Positions 24,701 through 32,435 are shown, counted from the stretch's first letter. The stretch: 64,000 nucleotides of DNA from Zygaena filipendulae (GCA_907165275.2 OU015669.1:1262501-1326500), one strand, 5' to 3'. A program made the numbers and translations. The notes: generated from the sequence alone by a model not told the origin.

Positions 24701-27700
24701 GCAGCAGGTGGTGTTCAACCGGAACGTGGTGCGCATCCTGCTGCCGGACTCGAGCGGCGTGTCGTCGGCGGCGATGGTGGACGCGGCGCTCAGCGTGCGC
24801 CAGCTGGTGGACCGGCAGCTGGCCAAGCGCGGCCTGCAGTACACCTCGTACGACGTGTACCTCGCCGACGGGGACGCGCACGCGCACGCGCAGGTGAGCG
24901 CCGCACACAGTACACACACTGGACATAGATAAGCAATAGTGTGCTAACCCACGTTGGAGACATTTTGAGTAAATTAAAGTTTTAAAACGATAGCGCCATT
25001 TCGTGTGAACATTTTTTATGCTCAATATTTAGGTCCGTATTCCAAAAGGTTACTCAAGCCGTGAATCTAGTTTTAAAACTAATTTCAAGTCAAGCTTTAA
25101 TTTTAGAACCTTACTTGAAACGAGATTCATCAATCAACAATCAGCTGAGTTATTTCCTTATTTTAAAACGTCGCTTGAGTATTAATCTATACTCAAGCAA
25201 AGATTTGATCTTTGTTTACGTCTGTCATGTCAAGACCATTCAACCAATAAGAGCTCAAAATCTCTACTCTAGACTAGTTTCAACTAATTAGAACCAATCA
25301 GAGTTCAGAATCCCTACTCAAGACTAGTTTCAAGTAATTAGAACTTAAAACGCATTCTATAATAAGATGTACGCTTGATTTATGTTCTGAGCTTAAAACT
25401 AATCTCAAGTAAAACGTGATCTGAGTCACCTTCTTGGAATACGGGCCTTAGTTACATATTTAAACAACGTAATAAGAGGAACACATAATTAAAAAACGTT
25501 CTCTAACTCTCGATAAATTGTTTTGAATCGAGAGTTTCATTTTGTGGGTTGACACGCTACTGCTTACCTGCGTCCAACTAATGTTGTAAACAGGTGACGT
25601 TTGGGAGTTGTTGTGAGTTTGTGACGTCGCTTTGTAAGGGATCTACTGAACCGATTTTGAAAATAGGCTATTTGACTAAATTAGTCCGTCTTGTAGATTT
25701 ATAAAAAATATTAGACACGTGTTTTTTCTTTTTTCACTTAAGCAAAAAATTAACGGAGATACGTTGAGTCGAAATGTCGCGTGACGTCACATGCAGGCGT
25801 AGTTTGTAACTTCGTATAACGTTACGAGCTCCCACTCCCTAATCGTCCCTTAATTTGAAAAAGCAAAGAATACGTGTCCATTATTTTTTTATTATCTAAC
25901 CGCCGCGCTCAGAGTCGATTTTAATGATTACTCAGTTAAGTATAGATTTTGAAAACAAAACTGCCGTAATGAGACAAGTTTAATAAATTAATATTGATTG
26001 GCTTTTAACTAATTAAGTTACATCTTGTTGAATGCCATTTAACATAAATTTACTGAACGTCTCTGATTGCGGCAGTTTTGTTTAAAAATCTATACTTAAC
26101 TAAGTAATCATTAAAGTCGACTCTGAGTGCGGCGGTAACTGACGGCCTAGAAAAAAACGTAGTCAAATAGCCTACTCGTGTGTCGAGTTGTGTGTGCGTG
26201 TGTGCGGTGGTCTGTAGAGTGTGTATAGCTAGTCGCTTGACTTGTCCCGTCCCGGGCCGGCAGGGCGCGGGCGCGGGCGCGGGCGCGCCGGTGGAGCCGG
26301 TGGAGCCGGGCAGCAGCTCGGCGGCGCTGGGCGGGCGGCGCGTGCGCGTGGAGCGGCGCTGCGTGGTGCGGCTGGAGCTGGGCGCGCGCTGCGTGGCGGT
26401 GCGCGCGCGGCCGGCGCGCCGCCTGCGCCACGTGCTGCGCCCCGTGCTGCTGCGCTACCTGCCGTCCGCGCGCCGCGCCGCCGCCGTCGCCGCCGTCGCC
26501 GCGCTCAGCGCCGCCGGCGACGCCGTGCCGCTCGACACCGAGATACAGGCTAGTGATGGAACAACACAAACACAACTATAGGACCGACAATCGATATACT
26601 ATCGAGCGTGACTTCGAAACTAGTTATAAGTAATAGCACTAGATGGCGCCACGAGTAACGACATGGAAAAAAAATTGAGCAAAACAAGCATCGACGAACC
26701 TGACTAAACCATTGTACAATTTTTCATTGAGTAAAAGGATTAATATTGTAGTGGTACGGCTGAATAGTAACAGATGGCGTAAGTATCGACAAGTCATTTC
26801 ATACATGGACATAGATAAGCAATAATGTATTAACCCACACTGGAAAAATTTTGAGTAAATCGTGTTTTAAAATTATAGCACCATTTTCTGTCAATATTTT
26901 TTATGTTCAATATTTAGTTACATACTTAAACAATTTAATAAGGTAAACACATAATTAAAAAACGTTCCCTAACTCTCAATAAATCGTTCTGAATAGGTAA
27001 CTTAATTTTGTGGGTTAACATGTTATTGCTTATCTGCGTCCACATGTTTCATTGTTTCCAAAGAATTTTTTTTTTACCATCCTTATGAACGCCATCTGTT
27101 CGTGATTTGTAGAAACGCAAACACAAACTTGTTGTCGTTGACTAGCGAACCTAGCGGAAAAAAATTGCAACCTATAAGACAGCTCAGTTTGCCACGCCAT
27201 CTAGATATTTTGATACAGTATTTTCGGTTATTCCGGGGCGATTGTCAGTCCAGTGACAAATCTGATAGTCCGGAAGACGCGCCGCGGGTATGCCCGCTAC
27301 AAAGTGGACCGATGACTTGGTGAAGGTCGCGGGAAGCCATCGGATGGGAGGTAGCACAGAAGCGGCCGTTGTGGCGATAAAATATCCTTGGAGTAATCCG
27401 TGGACGTTTTTCAGCTGATATGATGAGGTGACGAAGTGCTAAACGAGTTGTGCTAGGTTGCTAGGTGACGACTGACAGGTCGTAGGTGCTACCTGTCAGA
27501 TTACGTCTCAGTCGCGCGGCGCGCCTGTCCCTAGGCAACTTTCAGTTTGATTTGTATTCTTTAAGGACATCACATTTTTTAAAATCTATTTCATAATAGG
27601 GATGTTGACTACTATTGAAAATCAAAATTCTAATTACCTAATCCGTCAGTTAGAAAATAAAAAAACAATAGACACGTATTTTTTGCTTTTTTAAACAAAT

Positions 27701-29829
27701 TAAAATATACAGAGATAAAGCGCATTAAAGTTTAGGATGAGGAGGTCGTGACGTCAATAATCGCAAAACCGCCATACAAACTGTCAGAATAGTGACGTCA
27801 CGCGAAATTTCAACTCAATATATCGCCGTTATTTTTTGATTGCGTAAAAAAAGAAAAAATACGTGTCCAATATTTTCTAATAATCTACAAGGCGGACTAA
27901 AAAATAAAAATTAGTCAACATGCCCATTTTGCACTGTGTGAATGAACTTCCGGTTGTTTTGTCCCAGGAGCTGGACGGCGCCCGGCTGCGCATCGTCGAG
28001 GTGGACTCGGGGGCGGAGTGCGCGGGGGCGGGGGCGGAGTTCGTGGGGGCGGGGGCGGGGGTGGAGGTGGACCCCGACTCGCCGTACGAGCTGGCGGCGC
28101 GGCTCGACGACGGGCAGCACGACGCCATGGTTTGTGCTTGTTTATCCATATACTAGCTGTTTCCCGAGGGAATTCCGGGTTACAATATAGCCTACGTCAC
28201 TCGGGGATAATGTAGCAGTCTAATGGTGAAAGAATTTTTGAAATCGGGCCGGTAGTTTTGAGTTAAATCGTAAAAATCGTAACAACAAAAATCAAATCTA
28301 TCCTATTTATATTGTACTAGCTATTCTGTGCTGTTTCACCCGCGGTAATTTCGGAGTTCCCGCGGGAATTCCGGGTTACCATATACCAAATACAAATACA
28401 AAATAACATGTCTTTCTACTGGTGTCTTTACCTCTATAATAGTAGTATAGACTAGGTAAACAAGTAAATATGGGCTTCAACGGACTACAATAATTATAAA
28501 TCTGATTGATTAGTTTGTTCTATGTATTATTATTTATTACAGAGCTGCATTAGCGGCAGCAGCGCCAGCCGCAGCGAGTGCGGCTCCGGTTGCGGCGTGA
28601 GCGGACCGAGCGGGGCGGGCGGACTGAACGGGGCGGGCGGAATGAACGGGGCGGGTGGACTGAACGGGGCGGGCGGAATGAACGGGGCGGGTGGACCGAG
28701 CGGAGTGAACGGGAGCGCGGGCCGGGTGCGGGTGGCCGTGCGGCCCGGCCCGCCGCTGCACCACCACCCGCCGGGACACGCCGGTAAATATGCGTTCTTG
28801 CTGCACTTTGAACTTTATTACTATCGCAATAAGGTTAGATATTAGGTTTAAAGACTTTTTATTTCTCATAAAAAACAATGTTCACTTAAAATGAGATACA
28901 TAGTTAGGCAAATATGGTATAACACGTTTACAAAACTTCTGCGGTGCTAGAATAATACAGATTTATAAATCATGCTCATATAAGTGCTCCTTGAGTTTAA
29001 ACCTAAATGCATTTATACTAGTACAAGTTTTTATGTGGGTGGGTAAATTATTATATATGTGTTTATTAGGGAGGAAAATTAAGTTCTATGTGACGCTGTT
29101 GGTTTTTATTTATATATTAATAAACTAGCTGTACCCCGCGGTTTCACCCGCGTTAATTTCGGAGTTTCGGAGCCTAGTATGTTAGATGCTTTCTAACGGT
29201 GAAAGAATTTTTGAAATTGTTCCAGTTGTTTTTTTACGATAATACAGTTTGAAATCTATTATGGATATTCAAGCAGTGGGCTCAGTACTTCCACTGTCTC
29301 TATTGTTTAGTTTAGAAATAGCCTGGCTTATACGGGATTTGGGATTACCGTATATTTTCAAAATCCCGATGTAGGTACTATATACAGATCATCGATTCCG
29401 GCTGAAGTAGATACTTTAAATCAAGTCCTTACTCCTTACTATTATTATAAACGCGAAAGTTTAAATATATGGATGTATAAATGTTTGTTGCTCTTCCGCG
29501 CAAAACTACTGAATTAATTTTAATGAAACTGTACAATATTAATATAGCTTATTATATCAAAACTTACTTTTATCTTAAGTACTTATATCATGGAATTCCC
29601 GCGAATGAAATCTCCGAAATTAACGTGAGTAAAACCGCGGGGAGCAGCTAGTAATTTATAAGAGTTATTTTAACTAATGTCCCTTCCTATTGCAGATTTG
29701 CTCGACGACCTCCGCGAGAAGCAGAAACTGAGACAGCAGAGCCAGAAGTCGGAGGCTCTGCCGTCGCCGCGCGCCCCGCCCCCGCTGCCGCCCAAGCCGG
29801 CGCCCCGCGCCGCGCCCACCCTCGTCTGA
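15747..29829 (+). CDS. loco: loco: RGS12/RGS14-type regulator of G-protein signalling
   Basis: GTPase-accelerating protein for Gi/Go-type alpha subunits. Coding exons: 15747-15797 (candidate), 17110-17202, 19456-19625, 20560-20749, 21210-21347, 22258-22461, 24705-24893, 26264-26548, 27968-28129, 28543-28783, 29696-29829; every junction keeps frame. With the candidate start the product is 618 residues. The RGS domain (about 70-200) shows WSLGLEQLL, ENI|RFWWSCEQY, APEPVNVD and AQKQIF..DSYPRFLRS. A Gln-rich linker follows, then two Ras-binding-like domains (about 283-345 and 365-440). The tail is Gly-rich, with DLLDDLREKQKLR and a PPPLPPKP stretch. This order matches Drosophila loco and vertebrate RGS12/14. 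In flies loco acts in glia and asymmetric division. PDZ and PTB parts of long RGS12 forms are not in the window. The exons are far richer in GC than the introns. Confidence 0.9.
16555..17020 (-). mobile_element. Lep1-type Helitrons, tandem pair plus fragment
   Basis: Two inverted copies start at 16699 and 16854 with CTAGCTGTTCCCCGCGGTTT. Both share GAAAACGTGTATGCAAATTG and GCCGTCAAGGCGTGAAAG, so one arose by local duplication. A third fragment is at 16555-16660. All lie in the intron before loco exon 17110. Confidence 0.8.
17110..17202 (+). CDS. loco: loco coding exon (Ser/His-rich, before RGS)
   Basis: Acceptor TTGTTGCAG| and donor AAG|GTATTG bound 31 codons starting SEQSSPFRRWTTGNGATSS and ending DHRTMYNK. 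Phase 0 at both ends. No domain; it lies just N-terminal of the RGS domain. Confidence 0.8.
17206..17460 (-). mobile_element. LINE 3' tail in loco intron
   Basis: On the - strand it ends with CAAATAAATGCCTTTTCTTT. GCATGTTGCTATGAGTGCGG and the CGCTGATTTTCAGTCAGGAC block resemble LINE 3' UTRs of Lepidoptera. It starts a few bases after the exon donor. Confidence 0.45.
17867..18010 (-). mobile_element. Helitron remnant
   Basis: CTAGCTGTGCCCCCCGGGTT followed by CACCCGCGTGAGTTTCGGG, then GTCAAAATCGGTCCAACCG; partly duplicated (CACCCGCATGAGTTTC). Decayed. Confidence 0.55.
18147..18361 (+). mobile_element. Helitron, 'GTGTCACGTTG' subfamily, copy 2
   Basis: A|TCACGTGTCACGTTG to GGGGGACAGCTAG|T, sister of 14184-14428. 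In the loco intron before the RGS exons. Confidence 0.8.
18430..18880 (-). repeat. Dispersed repeat Q, copy 2, split by MITE-H
   Basis: Inverted copy of 2190-2440. Continuity breaks after CTGTGCCTGCTGGT and resumes at CTGATCACTGATATTG. The break is filled by MITE-H with about 5 bp (CTGGT/CTGAT) repeated at the borders. Confidence 0.75.
18582..18818. mobile_element. MITE-H, copy 2 (nested)
   Basis: Inverted relative of 3382-3614, with ends GGTGCCTTATTCACGATGAC and, on the other strand, GGGCCCTTATTGACTATGAC. The borders are accurate to a few bases. Confidence 0.75.
18881..19400. other. loco intron, AT-rich
   Basis: (TAA)n near 18908-18940 followed by a stretch like a LINE 3' end (GTTTATTCACACAAAAACAT). 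Nothing else recognised up to the RGS exon. Confidence 0.4.
19456..19625 (+). CDS. loco: loco coding exon, start of RGS domain
   Basis: Acceptor GTCGCGCAG|. A Gly/Ala-rich lead-in is followed by RWSLGLEQLLADPAGAAAF and FLDKEFAAENI, the first RGS helices. Donor CAG|GTGCGG leaves a split Arg codon (AG|G). Confidence 0.93.
19681..19800 (+). mobile_element. SINE/LINE tail fragment
   Basis: Inverted relative of the tail at 60905-61010: GATGTCCATGGGTGGCGGTA, ATCACTTACCGTCAGG, CTTGCCCGTTTGCC, then poly(A). It lacks the tRNA-like head found at 61198-61252. Confidence 0.6.
20560..20749 (+). CDS. loco: loco coding exon, middle of RGS domain
   Basis: The first base completes the split Arg; then FWWSCEQYSR, the RGS core, and APEPVNVD, which contains the conserved Asn. 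Ends EDLFHQ|GTGGGG in phase 0. A run of 14 G lies 27 bases past the donor. Confidence 0.95.
21210..21347 (+). CDS. loco: loco coding exon, end of RGS domain
   Basis: 46 codons: AQKQIFNVMKFDSYPRFLRS closes the RGS fold, with the Asp and Arg of DSYPRFL that contact G-alpha in the family. Donor CAG|GTACAC is followed directly by 16 C. Confidence 0.95.
21380..21985. repeat. 26-bp minisatellite in loco intron
   Basis: About twenty degenerate units with the core GAACAAGTAACTACACGCTG and a 26-base period, with deletions and insertions. It fills most of the intron after the last RGS exon. Confidence 0.92.
22128..22175 (-). mobile_element. Helitron 3' fragment
   Basis: CTAGCCGTTCCTCCGCGGTT, then ACTCGCGTCA: inverted 3' hairpin and CTAG only. 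Confidence 0.5.
22258..22461 (+). CDS. loco: loco coding exon, Gln-rich linker
   Basis: 68 codons from LTSAVIAYDH through a Gln-rich run (22288-22333) to a Ser/Arg-rich segment SSSNASERRRSGG. Acceptor CGCAAG| is chosen because it alone keeps phase 0 with the preceding exon; its pyrimidine tract is poor. Donor GAG|GTGACT. Confidence 0.75.
22661..22691. repeat. GC palindrome in loco intron
   Basis: Arms GCGTACGCCGC and GCGGCGTACGC enclose a 9-base GC loop, within a GC-rich island (22660-22800) in AT-rich intron DNA. The origin is unknown. Confidence 0.8.
22805..23309. other. loco intron, nothing recognised
   Basis: AT-rich DNA with no element ends or frames of note. 23701-24316 is similar, apart from a Helitron end at 24132 (CTAGCTTGCCTCGCGGTTAC). 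Confidence 0.4.
23310..23446 (+). mobile_element. Lep1-type Helitron, 3' part
   Basis: GATCACCATGAAATTTTGTC, CAGGGATACAGAGAAGGACA and GGAGAACAGCTAG|T in the standard order. The 5' end is decayed. Confidence 0.75.
23602..23700 (-). mobile_element. Lep1-type Helitron, 3' part
   Basis: CTAGCTGCTGCTCCCCGCGG, AGTACTCTATGTCCTTCTCT and CTGTACCCCTGTCAAC. Inverted, 5' truncated. Confidence 0.7.
24317..24425. mobile_element. MITE-A fragment
   Basis: AGTCCGTCAGTTAGATAATA and the CACGTATTTTTTGC box, then unrelated sequence; the left end only. It shows the intact TTAGATAATA site cut by MITE-B at 25910. Confidence 0.65.
24427..24673. mobile_element. MITE-A abutting a loco splice acceptor
   Basis: Starts AGTCCGTCTTGCAGGTTAAT and ends TTTATCATCTAAC, where the last bases of the usual end (TGACGGACT) are lost. 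The CTAAC at 24669-24673 lies 32 bases before the acceptor AG of the first RBD exon. Confidence 0.8.
24705..24893 (+). CDS. loco: loco coding exon, first Ras-binding-like domain
   Basis: 63 codons from VVFNRNVVRILLPDSS through VRQLVDRQLAKRGLQY to the donor CAG|GTGAGC. This is the ubiquitin-like RBD pattern of RGS12/14. Acceptor CCCCTGCAG|; a second AG three bases later would drop one Gln. The branch point appears to come from MITE-A. Confidence 0.9.
24921..25575. mobile_element. MITE-D, copy 1, split by MITE-C
   Basis: Terminal repeats GGACATAGATAAGCAATA (left) and, inverted, GGACGCAGGTAAGCAGTA (right). An uninterrupted copy is at 26807-27041; without the insert the two are the same length. 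Confidence 0.85.
25032..25447. mobile_element. MITE-C with TTA duplication
   Basis: Inverted ends GGTCCGTATTCCAAAAGG and GGCCCGTATTCCAAGAAGG. Flanked by TTA on both sides; the empty site ATATTTAGTTAC is seen in MITE-D at 26807. A 3-bp TWA duplication suggests the PIF/Harbinger superfamily. Confidence 0.88.
25683..26145. mobile_element. MITE-A, split by MITE-B
   Basis: Left end AGTCCGTCTTGTAGATTTAT; right end TATCTAA ... CTGACGGCCTAG on either side of the insert. Interior with GACGTCACATGC and CTCCCACTCC. Confidence 0.8.
25910..26135. mobile_element. MITE-B with TAA duplication
   Basis: Long inverted repeats of about 80 bases starting CCGCCGCGCTCAGAGTCGA and ending with its inverse. TAA duplicated on both sides. 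A second full copy is at 62718-62955 and a left-end fragment near 56928. PIF/Harbinger-like by duplication. Confidence 0.9.
26264..26548 (+). CDS. loco: loco coding exon, second Ras-binding-like domain
   Basis: 95 codons, extremely GC-rich: RRVRVERRCVVRLELGARC, RARPARRLRHVLRPVLLRYL and a stop-free run to DTEIQ. The only donor keeping frame is GC-type, CAG|GCTAGT at 26549. If unspliced, the frame ends at a TAG at 26579-26581, giving a shortened protein. Confidence 0.8.
26807..27041. mobile_element. MITE-D, copy 2, intact
   Basis: GGACATAGATAAGCAATAAT at the left and GCTTATCTGCGTCC at the right, flanked by ACAT/ACAT. Serves as the empty-site reference for MITE-C. Confidence 0.85.
27299..27418 (+). 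mobile_element. RTE-clade LINE, C-terminal fragment
   Basis: 39 codons, TKWTDDLVKVAGSHRMGG...WTFFS, then stop: the conserved C-terminus of RTE-type reverse transcriptase proteins (WTDDLVKVAG). Only the last part remains; in a loco intron. Confidence 0.75.
27640..27899. mobile_element. MITE-A in loco intron
   Basis: ATCCGTCAGTTAGAAAATAA at the left, AAGGCGGACTAA at the right, with GTGACGTCACGCGAAATTTC inside. Ends 68 bases before loco exon 27968. Confidence 0.8.
27968..28129 (+). CDS. loco: loco coding exon after the RBDs
   Basis: 54 codons, ELDGARLRIVEVDSG then a Gly/Ala/Glu-rich stretch and PYELAARLDDGQHDAM. Acceptor TTTGTCCCAG|, donor ATG|GTTTGT, both phase 0. MITE-A ends 68 bases upstream. 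Confidence 0.85.
28153..28300 (-). mobile_element. Helitron in short loco intron (first)
   Basis: CTAGCTGTTTCCCGAGGGAA start; ACGTCACTCGGGGATAATGT and GGTGAAAGAATTTTTGAAAT body. Inverted. With the next entry it makes up most of the 413-bp intron. Confidence 0.7.
28317..28400 (-). mobile_element. Helitron in short loco intron (second)
   Basis: CTAGCTATTCTGTGCTGTTT with hairpin remnants and GGAGTTCCCGCGGGAATTCC. Inverted, immediately after the first copy. Confidence 0.7.
28543..28783 (+). CDS. loco: loco coding exon, Gly/Asn repeat
   Basis: Acceptor TTTATTACAG|. Starts SCISGSSASRSECGSG, continues with about five GAGG(L/M)N repeats and ends HHHPPGHA plus one base. Donor G|GTAAAT. Low-complexity tail; no domain. 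Confidence 0.85.
28612..28707 (+). repeat. loco: 18-bp coding minisatellite in loco
   Basis: The unit GGGGCGGGCGGACTGAAC with L/M and N/S variants repeats about five times in frame. Length change would add or remove six residues at a time. Likely polymorphic. Confidence 0.85.
29125..29250 (-). mobile_element. Lep1-type Helitron, 3' part
   Basis: CTAGCTGTACCCCGCGGTTT, ACCCGCGTTAATTTCGGAG and GGTGAAAGAATTTTTGAAAT. In the last loco intron. Confidence 0.75.
29433..29651 (+). mobile_element. Helitron, complete
   Basis: TCCTTACTATTATTATAAAC start and GGGGAGCAGCTAG|T end, 219 bases. Its 3' end is 44 bases from the acceptor of the last loco exon. Confidence 0.75.
29696..29829 (+). CDS. loco: loco last coding exon and stop
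   Basis: Acceptor CTATTGCAG|; GAT is completed across the junction, then LLDDLREKQKLRQQSQK, a proline-rich PPPLPPKPAPR and TLV before TGA at 29827. The helix recalls the start of a GoLoco motif, but the D-Q-R triad is absent. PPLPPKP fits an SH3-ligand pattern. Confidence 0.88.
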
Positions 29830-30747
29830 TCCAGGGTCTTGGCTCCAGGCTCCAGGGTCCAGGGTCGGCCTCCACTCGCTATCACCACAATCGACCTTAC
29901 ATAGAGTCGTCGTTAGGTGCAGAGTTGATCGGAACATACAGCCTCGCAAGAGAGGCCCTTGTATAATCAACCTTACATGAATCTGTTGGAAGGTGCAGAA
30001 TCGATTGCAGCGCAGAAGTACCTCAAAAGATACTTTGTAACCATGGTTACTGTGAATTGGAGGCTTTTGACTGCATGCATGTGAGATAACATTACACTAT
30101 CGAGCAGCTATGGACACGAGTCATCGAAATCTAGACTGTACACTTTAAGTTGTGATTTATTTTTAGTAGATATTTTACCGGCGAAAAATTAAAAAAACTG
30201 TTTTGTGAAGTTTTGTCTTCTGAAAAACAAATGTATATAGAAATAAGGATATTCGCAAATCTCAGTGGCATAGAACTGTGTTCAACACGAAAATAATGGC
30301 ATAATTTTCCCATTATGTTTAGTAAAGTGAATGTGTAAGACTTGCTTTTCTTAACAATTAATATATACTGTACAATAGAGTACAGTAAAACATTGCTCAT
30401 TACTAGTGAGATTGTTCCATTAGTAATGAGCTCTACCCGACTGAAAAAGATCCATTTTTAACAGTAGTAAAGCTGTGGGCCCGTTCGGCAATGAAACTTG
30501 GTGTATACTGTATGTTTAGTAATGCTTATTTGCATATACCTTACAGACGGTCAGAAGGGTTAAAACTTATGATAACTGAAAAAGATATCTAAGAAATAAA
30601 TATCTTTAACTAGATGTGAAATAGAGATAACTTGTTGCCATAAAAAGTATAGAAGAAAAATCGCCGGTGGAAATAAGTTCAGTGGGACAAAGACAGTTAA
30701 GTCAAGTGTATGTACTTGTGTTCAAAAATGAACTTTAATCCGTGAAC

Positions 30748-30753
30748 AATAAA
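30748..30753 (+). terminator. loco: loco proximal poly(A) signal
   Basis: AATAAA about 920 bases after the stop, followed by GT-containing sequence. Motif only. Confidence 0.5.
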
Positions 30754-31713
30754 GTTGTAAGCATGTTCGCTACATTCAGTAAATGTACAAAATATAGCCA
30801 TAAACCCATTTCGCGGTCCGAACGGATGGATGATTAGATTTTAATTTTTACCTGCTATAAGTATTAAAGAGTTCAAATATAGGTATGAGATATTTCCGAT
30901 ATTTTCAAAACCAGTACAGGAATATGGTTTCTGTTTAAATTTTTTATTTGTCTTGTGATCTTAATAGTGAAGATATTGTATAAAATGTACAAATTAAAAA
31001 AAATAATATCATTTTGTACCTTTGGAATTTTATAATTATATAATTTTGTAATGATTAGCTACTTCAACATCTAATGAAGTTATATGCATTGTTGCCTTCC
31101 ATTAATGTTAAGATTTTCACCTTAGTCTAAAGCCTCGATCAGATTCCTGTAAATTATATTAAAAAGAGTTTTTTTACACTTGGAATAACTACCTATCAAT
31201 ACTTTGGATAGTCGCCTTTGTTCATAACTTTTGACACTCCTTGCACTTCCAAAAGTTTAGTTTTTTTTAAGTTTACCCCTTTTGGGGTAGGCAAAAGAAA
31301 CTTAGTCCATACAGGCAATTCAGTTGTTTCTTTCTTCTTCATCAACTTAGTGTTGCCATTTTGATTAAGTTATTTTGGGGTTGCCAAATACATTGATGTA
31401 TTCTTTCACAAACATGTAAATAGTGTAGTATCGGAGTTCTTCATGAAAATGTAAATATATTTTAGGGAATAGATGAAAGATAATTTCAGATTCAGATTTG
31501 GTACGAATGTATTACACATACCTAATTTTTGTTTGACATAAAGCCATAGGTATACCCTGTTTTGAGCTTTACACAAATTTTACTTAATTAAGCTACTAAC
31601 ATAAGTTTAACCTACACAGTCGCGGTTTGAAAGTGATTCTATTTATTATTAAATATTATAAATTTATCATTATTAAAAATGTCGCACTCACGAGTGTTGC
31701 AATTATAATGAAA

Positions 31714-31719
31714 AATAAA
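31714..31719 (+). terminator. loco: loco distal poly(A) signal
   Basis: AATAAA just before the convergent mRpL45 3' end. Confidence 0.5.
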
Positions 31720-31759
31720 ACAGATGTCATTATAACAATATTATATACAGTTGTTTGAT

Positions 31760-31765
31760 TTTATT
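31760..31765 (-). terminator. mRpL45: mRpL45 poly(A) signal
   Basis: AATAAA on the - strand, 365 bases past the mRpL45 stop. Cleavage would fall close to the distal loco end. Confidence 0.55.
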
Positions 31766-32129
31766 TAACTTATCCCAACCTACTTCTAGTAATATTTCAC
31801 AAAATCAAAAGCTGTCGCTAAAAAATATTTGCTAGTGTGCCAAGATTTGTGATTTAAGTCCCACATCGTCAAACATTTTGAGCAATTTCTAGTTGTTTCC
31901 ACTTCAATTGTCCCCATGGAAAGTTTTCTATGGTATTGTGATAAAGTGTCCCATTTGTAACTGGTGAGGGTAACAACTGAAACCAAACCGACTGGAAGTA
32001 AAACCCCAGTTTGACTGTTTTCATGAATAGTCTGCTTATCCAAGACTTGGTGAGGAAGATTAAAAGTCCCAAAAACAAGTGTTCAACAACTTTACTACAC
32101 TATTAACACAATCACACATCGTCACAACA

Positions 32130-32435
32130 CTAGTTAGCCGCTATCGCTTGCTTGGGCGGCACTTCGGGCGCTTTCTCATTGGGCACTTGCTCGGGCACGG
32201 GTGAGGTCTCAGCAGGCTCGGGCATTACCCGGGTGAGTTTGGACGGGTCCTTGGGAGGCGCCCAGTCGGGGATGATCTTCTCGTGCACCCGCCACGTGCC
32301 GTACATGTTGGACAGGTGCTTCTCGAACACGACGTACTCCAGCACGTCCTTGGCGAGGATCTCGCTGCCGTGCAGCAGCCGCCCGAAGCGGTCGTACACG
32401 GCCAGCTGCTGCCGCGTGTGGAACCTCACCGTGAT
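32130..32435 (-). CDS. mRpL45: mRpL45 exon 4 and stop
   Basis: Acceptor TTGTCAG|; [20 protein letters not shown] to a Pro/Glu-rich tail and TAG. A 102-codon exon including the stop. Confidence 0.95.
   Translation of the reverse strand: MTVRFHTRQQLAVYDRFGRLLHGSEILAKDVLEYVVFEKHLSNMYGTWRVHEKIIPDWAPPKDPSKLTRVMPEPAETSPVPEQVPNEKAPEVPPKQAIAAN

Larger units (their letters stand above)
29830..31735 (+). other. loco: loco 3' UTR region
   Basis: AT-rich DNA after the stop, without transposon ends. It can hold a short 3' UTR (signal at 30748) or a long one (signal at 31714). A block near 31273-31350 resembles the repeats at 36105 and 50410 (GGCAAAAGAAACTTAG). Confidence 0.6.

Noticed and set aside
26147..26575. 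142-codon - strand frame opposite the loco RBD2 exon
   Set aside because: Shadow of a GC-rich exon; the + frame fits splice phases and domain pattern.
27102..27323. 73-codon frame in loco intron
   Set aside because: Only the frame at 27299-27418 matches a known protein (RTE LINE tail); this one is out of phase with it.
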